Below are positions 43,236 to 53,811 of a stretch of DNA of 64,000 nt, in pieces. The position numbers and the translations under genes were made by a program. Below the pieces are notes generated by a model, which had not been told where the DNA came from, ran no database searches, and was given only the letters and a program-made list of their open reading frames with translations. Positions within the stretch are counted from its first letter, which is position 1, and every line of letters begins with the position of its first letter. Source of the stretch: Labia minor (Eukaryota > Arthropoda > Insecta > Dermaptera > Spongiphoridae); contig OY720345.1 in the NCBI GenBank assembly GCA_963082975.1, positions 79,639,034-79,703,033 on the forward strand, written 5' to 3'.

Positions 43236-43549
43236 CGGAGGTTCCCAAAGTGGTCTATATCGACCCCTAGGGGTCTAAGGCAACCTTCAAGGGGTCTACG
43301 GCAGCGAATAACAAATTTGGGTGTCCATGAAATGAATATGGGGGTCTACGTGTTTTTCCGACATGACTTTTTAAAACATTTTTTGATTTTTTCAATATGT
43401 TTCTAAAAAAAAGGTAAATTGTTTTTCAGACATGGCTTTTAAAACATATTTGATTTTTCAATAAGGCTCTAAAAAAGGGTAAAATTTTGTTATAAAAAAT
43501 CAAAATCAATTTAGGGGGTCTACGACACAAAAAAGTTTGGGAACCTATG
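43236..43549. mobile_element. Non-autonomous hAT element (MITE) nested in piggyBac, family 3
   Basis: Inverted ends CGGAGGTTCCCAAAG and TTTGGGAACCTATG. The 8-bp flanks CACTAGGC (43228-43235) and CACTAGAC (43550-43557) differ at one base. The inside repeats GGGGTCTA blocks and a diverged tandem (TTTTTCGACATGAC-like and TTTTTCAGACATGGC). Insertion splits the piggyBac reading frame. Confidence 0.88.
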
Positions 43550-44377
43550 CACTAGACCAATAGGATTGATTCCAGCTCCTGATGAAGCAACAGTGACAAC
43601 ACTGTTGTCATGCCATTTGCAAACAATATTGTCTACTATCACTTCTGTAGTCAAATGCACCTCTTTCTTTTTTCTTCATAATTTTGTCTGATTGAAGTGA
43701 AGGCTTATCAGTCCGGTCTTTCCTTACGGTTCCTGTCGCATGATGGCCCATTGATGTGAGTTTATCGAGTAAAGAAATGCTTGTAAAAAAATTATCAAAT
43801 ATGAAATAATATTCTCCAGGATGTTTCTTTGTTAGTGTCTTAACAAATTGAAGTACCACCGATGCACCGACGCCATATTCTTGAAATTATTTTCTTCGTT
43901 CGAGAAAGTTCCTGCACAGTAGAAGTAAAAACATCTTCTTCATCCAAGTTGGAAATAAAAGTACCATAGTAGACTAAAGAACCTGGTAAATTATTTATAG
44001 TTCCGCCTTCTTCATCTCCAGAATCTTCATCCGAATGCTTTTTCAGGCGGCTCGATGATTATACCGGTTGCTTCAAAATTATGATCTACTTCTAGATTTT
44101 CTATGATTTCATTTACGGATAAAATCTTGGGCATCTTGGGGAAGGGCAATAAAATAGAATTCATTGACTTATGAATGTTTTAAATTTAATTTATAGAAAA
44201 TTTTTTCTTTTATTGTATGAAATTACAATTATAATAAATATATATTTATTTATTTTTTTTATTATAAAAGTAAAGTTTTTTGAAACAAAATATTATAATT
44301 GTTACTAAAATAAATCAAGAAATAATCAGAAATTATTAGAACAAACATTTCTTCACTATCATGTGATAGTAGTGTAT

Positions 44378-44404
44378 GTGCCTAGTGTTCCGAAATCGGA
44401 ACAC
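44378..44404. repeat. Subterminal palindrome of the piggyBac element, right inner
   Basis: GTGCCTA followed by GTGTTCCGAAATCGGAACAC, the inverse of the left site except at the palindrome centre. Confidence 0.85.
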
Positions 44405-44745
44405 CTGACTTTATGAACCCATAATTACTACAATAACAAAAATTTCTGAGTAGTGTGTTTACAACACGTTAGTGTATATCCAGAAGATAAGTAATAACAA
44501 AAAAATATATTTATAGAACCAAAAAAGTAAAAGTAATACTAACATGAGTTGAAAGAAACGTTGCAAAAACCGTCCTATTTTTTACTTCAATCTTTGTAAC
44601 CTCATAGCGACAGTGTTACAGGTCCATGCACATTTAAATAATTAATACAAGCAAGCAACACTATCACTATCACCGACTAGGTGATCAGAACGCACTTTGG
44701 TGTTGACATTAATAAATAAAAAAATAAAATAGTGACTCGAGTCGA

Positions 44746-44765
44746 GTGTTCCGAAATCGGATCAC
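44746..44765. repeat. Subterminal palindrome of the piggyBac element, right outer
   Basis: GTGTTCCGAAATCGGATCAC, one arm change from the other two, followed by TAGGCTC and the right terminal repeat. Confidence 0.8.
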
Positions 44766-44783
44766 TAGGCTCAAATGGGTTAA

Positions 44784-46982
44784 GATGTAACAAAAATTAC
44801 TATTAAATGTGTTTATTGCATTTCCAGTTCTCTATTCTTCTTTCTTTTTAGTGTAAAGAAACAACGAAATTACAATTCCAAAATTTTAGAAGAATTTACA
44901 GAATTAAAAAACAGAAATAATTCATTTATTCTTATTCATATTTAATGATGTAAATTTATATTCAATTAAATTAATTGTTTTTGTATTTAGAGCAATTTTA
45001 TTTTTTAATGTTTGTTAAAGTTTACCTATCTTAGGATTCATGACATCTGATTTACATATATCGCATTTTATTTAAATATTTAATATATAGAGGATGCTTT
45101 TGAACAACCTATGAATGGATAGCTCCTAGCAAGTGTGTTGCCTAGTAGAGGTACAAGGTGTTCTCTTAACCTTTAACTTGATTTTCTTGATGGGAGGTAA
45201 CTTCTCAAATTAAATCATGTTAGATAGTTGGACCTCGTTCCTATAAACCTCAGCAAAAAAAAACTCTTTTGCCGGGACTTGAACCTGAATTCACAAGCTT
45301 GTTTGGATTAAGAGAATAACCTTTGCCAGGCTTTAGAATCTTAAAAATAATACATACTAATCAGAAGTGATTATCGTTATATTTTACTACCATCCGCTAT
45401 CGTTTACTTCTCAATTTTACAATTTGAAGATGTAAAGAGGTTATACAACTTATACAACAATTTTATATGCGATTCATAAAATTTAAATAACCCTTAGTAA
45501 GAATGGATGATAGACTAGCAAAAAATATATTTGTAAGGAGACTGATTTGGAAGACCAAGGACGTAAGAGAGATGAGAGAAAGATTTGGATGGGTGTAGGT
45601 CAGGATATATAGGATAGATAGGATGGTCTGTGATAAATACTAAAGGAAATGTGTTTGCTTCGGCCAATAAGTTTAGTACCATAGAGGCACCGAGGTAGAT
45701 AATTTAAATTTTGTTTTCAAACTCTGAATCTATTCTCATCCACTAACAAAATCTACTCGTACTATACCATACTCCAATATTCTATAATGATTATAATATA
45801 AATTTTAATATATATTCATATAAAATAATTTTGACTATATTACTTACACAGGTATATGCCATTAATTGATCAGATCATTTGTGCAAAAACAGATAAAATA
45901 TAAACATAATATATACAACAGATAGTTTGACCCCTATAAGAAATATTTTAAAAATAGGAAGTAAAGGCACTTAATATAATCATTAAGCAAAAGGTGAGAA
46001 TATAAAAGTTGGACTGAATTAATTCATAAAAATATGGTCCCAGATTTAGGTTTAAAAATAAATAAGTATTTTATAAATCTAAATATATTGTTTTTAAGAA
46101 AGAAGTGACGAGACGATATGATAGAGGTAGGTTTAAAATTGAATTTTGAGGAAAAATAATTTTATGTAGATTCGAGTTATTTAAGTAATTATGCAAAAAC
46201 CAATCCTTAATGGCCATTTCGAAAATGAGAAATTATTTTGAATATTAACGTTTATTTAAAATTTAGGTATTTATAAAAATCCAAAAAATTAAATTCATTA
46301 ATCAAAATATAAAATAATTTTGGGTTTTAACTTTTTAAAGGATATACATTTACAATATATTATCTATATTTAATTAAATAAATACATTCAAGATTCAAAA
46401 GCAAAATTGTTATGACATTTGGAAAAATATTTTTTAGATATAAATGAATGAATGAAAACTTTGGAAATAAAGATCACTATAGATAAATCTTTATAAATAT
46501 TTGACTTAAATATATGTAATTAATAAATACCCTGATAAAATGTAAACTTTCTTTGTACTTGATAGAAAATAAAATTTCTTTATACATTATATGATATACA
46601 AAAAAAATAGGAAAAAATTGGATCTATTATTGATAGAATTATTTCAAGTAAAGTATAATAAGTAATAAATAAACTATGAAACTTAAAATAAAACAATTCG
46701 AATTGAATATTATAATAGAAATAATCCTATATTCTTTTATATATTTGATTATTCATTGAAATATTCCTTATTGTTTTTATTAATATTATGTTACAAAAGT
46801 TTTTTTTTAATAATTCTCTTATTTCAGAAAATACATCAAATTATAATTATTTTTTCAAAATGTTTGTAAATAACAATAACAAAAAACTTATTAAATAAAA
46901 ATGAAAATTAGTTTTCGGCGGGATATATATATAAATATTATTATATATATTAAAATTAATAATATATTAATTTACTAGAAGA
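44784..46982. other. Intergenic DNA between GTF2H1 and the DUF4211-like gene
   Basis: Holds a degraded SINE (45140-45340) and otherwise AT-rich sequence. A patch at 45530-45680 (WKTKDVREMRERFG in one frame) is GC-richer and may be old LINE sequence, but I cannot confirm it. Confidence 0.4.
45140..45340 (-). repeat. tRNA-derived SINE, family 1, degraded copy
   Basis: In complement it has GGTTCAAGTCCCGGCA (B box) and shares AAGAAAATCAAG and AACACC-type blocks with the copy at 20700-20992, at lower identity. Confidence 0.55.
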
Positions 46983-49900
46983 CTATCTAAGAACATGCAT
47001 TTTTCGTGATTGCCATGTGGCAAATTTCCGATATGCAGCTTGAAGCAATTGGTTAAGATGACTAGTAACACTTTGATTAACAGGAGAAAATTCTCGTAAA
47101 ATACGATCCTGAAAACAAAACAATGGTTAACTAATTAATATTTTTCTGACATCATTTGAACATTATTTTTATTATACTTAAATAACCTTCGTAATAATTT
47201 TAAATAAGATACATTTTATCATTATTTTTGTCGTGTTTAAACATAATTTATAATGAAATCAAATATTTATACCTCAAAAACTTTTAATCTGGCTGAATGG
47301 AATCGATGTAAGGCTTCATGCATACGAATTGCCTTTCCTTCTAGTTCAGGTGTGGTTGGTGGAAAAGAAGCCCAAAAATGACGAAGTAATTCACAAGCAC
47401 AAAGATATACTACGCGAAGTTCTCTTTCAAGCTCAGGCTGAATCAATTCTATTAAAAGAAATGAAAAATTTAAAATCAAAAAAGTAAAATAGTAAAAATG
47501 AATAAAACAATTAAAACTTACGAGCTAATGATTCTTCTTGAAAACCTTTCATGAGAGCACCACCAGGTGTGAGTTCTCCAAGAGCTGATACTGCAGCTGC
47601 TGGATTAATTAATGAGTGAATTGAGGAACGAGGAATATGACTTCCTGTAACTCCTGTAAGCCACGTCTCACTTTCTCTACGGATTCGTTCACAAACAATC
47701 GACAATTCTCGACCACCTAACGCATCGCCGGGTTTTCCAGGCATTGGCCCATGTAAGTATCTTTCCACACGTGATAATGTTAACGGTTGTGCATTTGATG
47801 TTGCCGACCTATATAAAAATTAAGATATTTATATTTAAAATAAAATAGTTAATTAAAATAAAACATTACATATATTAAAATGAAGTATCAAACAAATTTT
47901 TAAAATTATGTTCATTTTTAAAAATTTAATATTTAGTTTCAAATTAATTTAAAATAAAATCTTAAAAATGGTTTTAAAAAATATTATTAAATATAAATGT
48001 AATATAATAATAACTTAATATATGTTATCAATTTCACAATCATCTACTTACTTAAGTGAATCATTTTCTAAGTCTTCATAAATTATTTTCTCTAAAATTC
48101 TTGCTCTTTTTGTGGGTAATTCAGACTTTTCTTCACCATTTGTTAGTTGATTATTGGTTGATGATGCTGGAGAAGGCCGTTTATTGTTTGTTTCAGATTT
48201 CGATTTTTTATTATTTTGTGAAGATTCGTTGGAATTAGATGCAATATTTTTTGATTCACATGCTTTAAGTACCATTATAGAATGTTGATTAAATCTAGGA
48301 AAAATAACATTATAATTAGGGTTCATAATTTAATTGTTATTTTAAAAAATATAAAAATAGTTGAAATTTTAATATGGAAACTCTCGAAACAAACACCAAA
48401 AGAAAGAAAAATAAATAAAAAAAATAAAATTGAAATAAGAAATTAATTGATAAACCTAAGGTATAACAAAAATAGACATTCTAGGTAATATACGGTCACA
48501 TTTAATCAATTATTTATTTGTTTATTCTAAAGAAAATTTTATTTAATCAATATTAAATAAAAGAATAAGATAAAAATAACAATGATATAATTATTACTTA
48601 TTTACCTTTTTATCATATTTTGATGTACAATATTACCACTTGAATTTGAATTTTGAGATTGCCCTGAACTATAACATTCATCAGTAGTTTTATCTTCAAA
48701 AGCATTTAAATCAACTAGTGGATCATTTATACCAGTAGCAAGAGTTTTCTTTATTTCTAAAATAAATTTATTAATTTAATATTTTTTAACAATATCAACA
48801 GTTTTTTACTAAATAATCAATGAAAAAAAGTTATTCAAAGTTTTTATCTTATTTAGTATTCTATTCAAAGAATTTTAATATTATAAAGTAGAAAAATACA
48901 TTTTAAAATAATATATAAAAGTAATTAAATATATGAAAAAAATATTGGATTTTGTAATGAAAACATATAAGAATCTAGTCTAGGCCTTCTTAAACTATGG
49001 GACCCAAATGAGGTCGATTAGCAAAATTCTGGGGTCGCGAGAGATTTTAATGACAAATATTTAAATACACGATTTTGTAACATCTAGAATCTAGAAATTA
49101 TACAAATACACACCTAGATTCTAGATGTGTATTTGCGAATTTAGATTTATATGTATGTATATTGTTACCTAATAAATAAATCATCAAAAAATATTTATAT
49201 ATCCTTCTTTTATATTTATACGGGGTCGCCAGGAAACTCGCAATCATAAATGGGGGGTCGCGAATGAAAAAAGTTTAAGAAGCCCTGATCTAGTCAAATT
49301 AAATTCGAAAAAATATATATTTTAAGGAAAATACCTTGATCATCAAGTTTAGCGCATTCGGTAAATAAATCTTTAGTGCCTGCATTAATTCTATCTCGAT
49401 GAAAATAATGAGATTGAAAAAATTTAGTCCAAAAATCAGCTTCTGACATTTTTGTTGGAACATATTCTAAATGTTTCTTTCGAACAGCTGGATATGTTTT
49501 AAATATACATTCGATAATGTCAGCTGTTAAATTATATTTAAGACCATTACATCCATCTGTTTGAGGTTTGATGTCGGCCTGGTTAAAAAAAGTGTTTAAT
49601 CAGTATTTTATTTTAATTTCCTTTAAAATAATATAATAAATTAAATTACCAAGAAAGCACCTGATACTCCAATTTCTTGTTTTTGTTGGTTATTTTTTTG
49701 AGTATATTGAGTTGCATGCTGAACCCAAAATTCATCTGCTGTAATCACTTGCGTTATCACAAGATCTCGATAGAGTTGTAGCAATGCTGGATTTTCAGAT
49801 AATAATCTAACAAAGAAATAAAATTAAATAATCATTTTTATCATAAAGAGTTTGTTTTATTATATCTTTAGCATTCATATGCATGAATAGATAAATAATT

Positions 49901-50883
49901 ATTCACTTTTACAGTTAAGATCTACATTTGATGAAAAGGGCGTAGCAAATAAAAGAATGGAGTTGGGGCTATGTTAAAAAACAATTTTGTTTCCTGCCCT
50001 CCTAACATGATTCCTGATACAAAATTAAGAAAGCAAACCTGGTCATTTAGTTTGTAACATTTTAAAATAGCAAAAACGAATGAAACCAAAAGAAAATGTT
50101 TATAATTAAAGCAGTGTAATAATAATAATATAACCTAATTTTGTATCAATTTATCACTTTAAAACTTTTTTAGTTCTATGGATGGTTAGAGTTCCATAAT
50201 AATTTATAATATATTTAATATTTGTCAACATAATTACAACTAATCTTGTAATATTTATGAATTAATATTATCTACAACTGCAAATTTTATTTATACAAAA
50301 TTTTTTGAAAGATTTCTTTTAGATTGAAAAATATTTGAATTATATTTTTTAGATAGTTTTGATTTATTATAACTAAATACAAATATTTAGAAAAATAGTA
50401 AAATTTTACTCAAAAATAAAAATAAAATAATTAATATATATATATATATATATATACATATATACCTATTTTTTTCTTCAAGTTCTTTATTCACTTCTCT
50501 TTTAAATTTATGTAAAAGTTGGACTAAATGTTCCTTGACCTGATCCCTATCACGTATTTGAGCCTGTAATCCTGAATGATTAACAAAATGAAAAGTTGAT
50601 GTCGTTCCATTATGAAGTACCACCTGAAGTTGAATTTTAGGTTTGCCTTCTGGTGATATCTTTTGAACTGCGATATAAAAAAAAACAAATCAATTTAACT
50701 TCCCTGGCGTTTAAATCATTAATAAATACTTTTAATATCAGCATAACGATGACTGACGGAAACCGTGTCTCTATGATCCATCATCCAAGCAATTCGTTCA
50801 TTCATAACATAGAGTGTTCCATCTCCCTTTTTAAAACGCACCTCAGCCACCTGAAGTAATACATCTTCAGAGGAAGTTGTCAT
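46983..50883 (-). CDS. GTF2H1: TFIIH subunit 1 (p62/Tfb1)
   Basis: Nine coding exons (minus): 50883-50730, 50667-50466, 49806-49650, 49578-49335, 48756-48606, 48294-48052, 47808-47522, 47448-47273, 47108-46983; GT-AG introns with matching phases; 579 residues and TAG. Human p62 is of similar length (548). The N-terminal PH domain is in exons 1-2 ([47 protein letters not shown]). Two BSD domains follow in exons 3-4 ([52 protein letters not shown]). The C-terminal helical region has [31 protein letters not shown]. p62 is a core TFIIH subunit in transcription initiation and nucleotide excision repair. A 5' UTR intron is likely, with acceptor near 50915. The intron 49334-48757 carries a hAT MITE. 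Confidence 0.97.
48981..49287. mobile_element. Non-autonomous hAT element (MITE), family 4, in a GTF2H1 intron
   Basis: Inverted ends TAGGCCTTCTTAAACT and AGTTTAAGAAGCCCTG-type sequence, with a perfect 8-bp duplication ATCTAGTC (48973-48980, 49288-49295). GGGGTCGC blocks lie near both ends. An inner inverted repeat ACACATCTAGAATCTAG is near 49110. Confidence 0.88.
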
Positions 50884-51299
50884 GGTGGTTGAAGGAATTT
50901 ATGATTTACAATATCTAAAAACAAAATATTTCTTTAATATAATCAGACTTTAAAAAAATAAACAAAATAGAAAACTTTTTTAATATATTAATTAATATAA
51001 AATAATATGAAATTTTATATTTTATATATATGTATATATATTTAAATATAAATATACCTTAAGATAAAAACTAGAATAAATTGAAATAATATCAGAATTT
51101 ATATTTGTGAATTTTTTTGTTGAGAAATGAAATTCATTCGGCAAAGTGAAAATTGTGTCATTCTTTTCAAAATGGCAAATGTAACTTTAGTAGTTAAAAT
51201 AATCAATTACTTATTAAATTATATTTTTAACATTATAACTATTAAAAATAAGATTAAAATAAAATGTAAAGAAAAATAAGTAAAATACTTACATGAACA

Positions 51300-51450
51300 T
51301 ACAAATTTTATATATAAAATGAGTACATGTGTTGAATGTGGTAAATGGCGATGACTGCGCCTATTTGATTGAGATAGAGGGCGACGGCAACAGGCCATTG
51401 GGTTGACGCGACGCGAGCGGCGACTGAGATCGGCTTGCTAGTCATTAAAC
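51300..51450 (-). promoter_or_regulatory. Likely promoter and noncoding first exon of GTF2H1
   Basis: 51345-51445 is much richer in GC and CpG (GACGCGACGCGAGCGGCGAC) than anything nearby and lies about 0.5 kb upstream of the GTF2H1 start codon. A possible minus-strand donor AT|GTAAGTA is at about 51290 and an acceptor near 50915. No transcript evidence is available. Confidence 0.45.
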
Positions 51451-52430
51451 AAAGGATAGCCACAACATTTAACAGGGCTACCAATAATCATTTTTGTTAT
51501 TTTATTAATTTTACATTTATAAAGCTTAAATATAATATATATTTAAATTAAATTCACCATTATGTTTAATATAATAGACTAAATATATATAAAATAAAGA
51601 ATAAAACAATTTTTAATGTATTAAAAAGTGATTATTTAAACAATACAGACAACCTTTTAAGTTTCAAAGAGATAGAAAGGTGAATTTATATATATATATA
51701 TATATTTTTTTATTTATATTCATTTCAATCAGTTTTCGTTTAAAAAAAAATAATAGTAATTTTATATATTATTTGTCTATATTTCTGGTTATTTGATCAC
51801 CATAGATATACAAACATTGAACAATATAATTTAAATTTAGTAAGCAAGTTCTGTGATTTTCAGGGAGGTACCACGCATGGTGATTTTCGAATATAATTTA
51901 CTTGCTGGTCTTCTGGAAGTATTACCAACTTTTATTTAAAAATTAAAAAAAAAAATTTACTTTTTGAAAATAGCTTTTACTCTTACAATATTGCTTTTAT
52001 ATTTTCAAAATATGAAATTTCAAAAAAATTTAAATTAGCATAACTATCATCTGAGATGATAATTTGAGTTGATTTATTAGTTAAACACATTTTCAGATAT
52101 TTACATTTAGGGAAACTCAATATAATGAATACGATTTTTTAATTGGAAAGTTCATTTAATAATGTGTATGATTATAAAAATAAATTATTTTAAATTTAAT
52201 AAATTAGTATATATTTTTTATTTATTTTAATATTTGATTATTTTAGTTATTAAATAAACAATAAAAAATACTTTTTAAAGTAGAATGGAATGAAAAAATA
52301 TTTTAAAATCTTAAAAAAATAATAATAAATACTCTAAGAATTATAGAATAAAGAAAAAGAGAGAGAAAAAAATAATTTTTTGAAGAAAAATATACATTTT
52401 ATTTAAAATATGTATTAATCTGATCTTCTT
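51451..52430. other. AT-rich intergenic DNA
   Basis: Contains a (TA)n run near 51690 and AT-rich sequence; no gene or repeat family identified. Confidence 0.5.
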
Positions 52431-52680
52431 ATGCTAGCAAAAATTGTTTGTTTGTTTGTTTAGCCATGGGTTCTCGAAAACCGCTCTAACGATTTTTATC
52501 AAATTCACACTAGATTTAGTATTTATAAAGAAAAATTGAGTTTTATTGATCATATCTCAGGAAAAATACATCTTCATTAGTTTTTTCTTAATTTAAATTT
52601 ATATATGGATGACGTCACAAATGACATTCATATTGAAATTTGACTCCCGCCTTTTTTTAAAGGATATTATATTAATATTT
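52431..52680 (+). repeat. Dispersed repeat sharing blocks with the 60.7-kb Helitron-like unit
   Basis: TCTTCATTAGTTTTTTCTTA and a TGACGTCA site match, in inverse order, TAAGAAAAAACTAATGAAGA and TGACGTCAT near 60960-60995. A (TTTG)n run is at 52447-52462. Confidence 0.45.
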
Positions 52681-52924
52681 TTTTATATTTAAAATATTTT
52701 AAAATTTTTTATTTAATTTCGAAATAAAATTAAAAATATATATTTTAATAATATTTTATAATTATAAATTACGATTTATATTTATCATTCTTCCAATAAA
52801 AAAAAAAATATTCATGCACTTAGAAAAACATACCTAATAACCCCAAGTTTCATTCATTTTAATCAGATTGATGCAAATATGATTGTAATAAATAATTAAA
52901 GAATTGTATATTAATATTTTTTAA

Positions 52925-53385
52925 AGGGTCGAGCGAGAGCACGGTGTCCCAGGTATTAATATTACCAGCCAAACCCAATAATAATGAATCATTTTTTTTA
53001 ACTTAAGTACCGAGCCGAGGCTCGGGGTCCCGGTACTTAGTATTACCAGCCAAACCCAATAATTAGGAATAATTTTTTTAATGATAGAGCTGCGGCAGGA
53101 TGAACCAGGTATGATCTAATAATGTACCAGGAATAATATAAGAAAAGCATAATAGCAGCATAGCTGAAATGTTAGTTTTGTCTCTAAATAAATAATTTTT
53201 TAAGACCATTCTTTTTTTTTCTACCAGTGCATTAATACGTACGTTTATGGGGTGTATGTTTTATGACTATTTTTTTTTATTTATGTTCTTTTAAATTATT
53301 TGAATGACGATTCGGTGAATCAGGTATTAATATTACAAGCCAAAACCGATAATAAGGAATAATTTTTTGAACCAGGTATGCATTA
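52925..53385 (+). repeat. Serial copies of the family C Helitron-like 3' end
   Basis: The block ATTAATATTACCAGCCAAAC recurs at about 52953, 53041 (as TTAGTATTACCAGCC) and 53324, each followed by AATAATnAGGAAT and TTTTTT. Hairpins of the type CCGAGCCGAGGCTCGG and ends such as GAACCAGGTAT intervene. The third part (53230-53385) also matches 57070-57247. Confidence 0.55.
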
Positions 53386-53811
53386 ATAAATGTTAAATAT
53401 TATTAAGTTTCTTTAATTTTATTCATAATTTCATACCAAAAAACTTTTTACATGAATTAGGAAATGACAATTTAAATGTGATTAAATTAAATTCGAAATG
53501 CTTTTCTCGTGTAAGAATTAAAATAAGGATTTTTATAAAGTTTCTTTTTTATTTACAATTTTTGATTAGTAAAATGAAAGAATCATAGACATATTGTATA
53601 AATAAATAAATAAACCTATGGATAATAAAATTATAGGATTCTTAAAAATAATAGATAATTAGTAATAATGTATTTAATAATAGAGGAAATAAAATAGTAA
53701 ATATAAATACTAAGTTGAATAAATCAGGTTTTTTTGATTTAAACTATAATTTGTGATATAAAGTATAAAAGCTATATTTAAAGAAAATGTTTTTATTATT
53801 AATCCTATTTT
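53386..53811. other. 3' flank of the zinc-finger gene
   Basis: AT-rich; includes TTTATT elements that could serve as the minus-strand polyadenylation signal. No other gene. Confidence 0.5.

Larger units (their letters stand above)
42422..44779 (-). mobile_element. piggyBac element, decayed
   Basis: Flanked by TTAA on both sides (42418-42421, 44780-44783). Ends CCCATTTAGACCGAAGG and, in complement, CCCATTTGAGCCTAGTG. Minus-strand transposase parts: an N-terminus MPKILSVNEIIENLEVDHNF near 44130; a catalytic-region block at 43608-43885 (YYFIFDNFFTSISLLDKL, HHATGTVRKDRTDKP, RGAFDYRSDS) with the Asp of the FDNFF motif; LEFRRRIASNFLE near 42985; and a Cys-rich end (IRCRHCHKTQHSNVK) near 42850. Most of the N-terminal half is deleted, frames are shifted, and a hAT MITE interrupts the gene at 43236-43549. 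It cannot be autonomous. Confidence 0.92.

Noticed and set aside
45530-45680. Possible LINE fragment
   Set aside because: One short reading (WKTKDVREMRERFG) is not enough to assign it; no reverse-transcriptase motif is visible.
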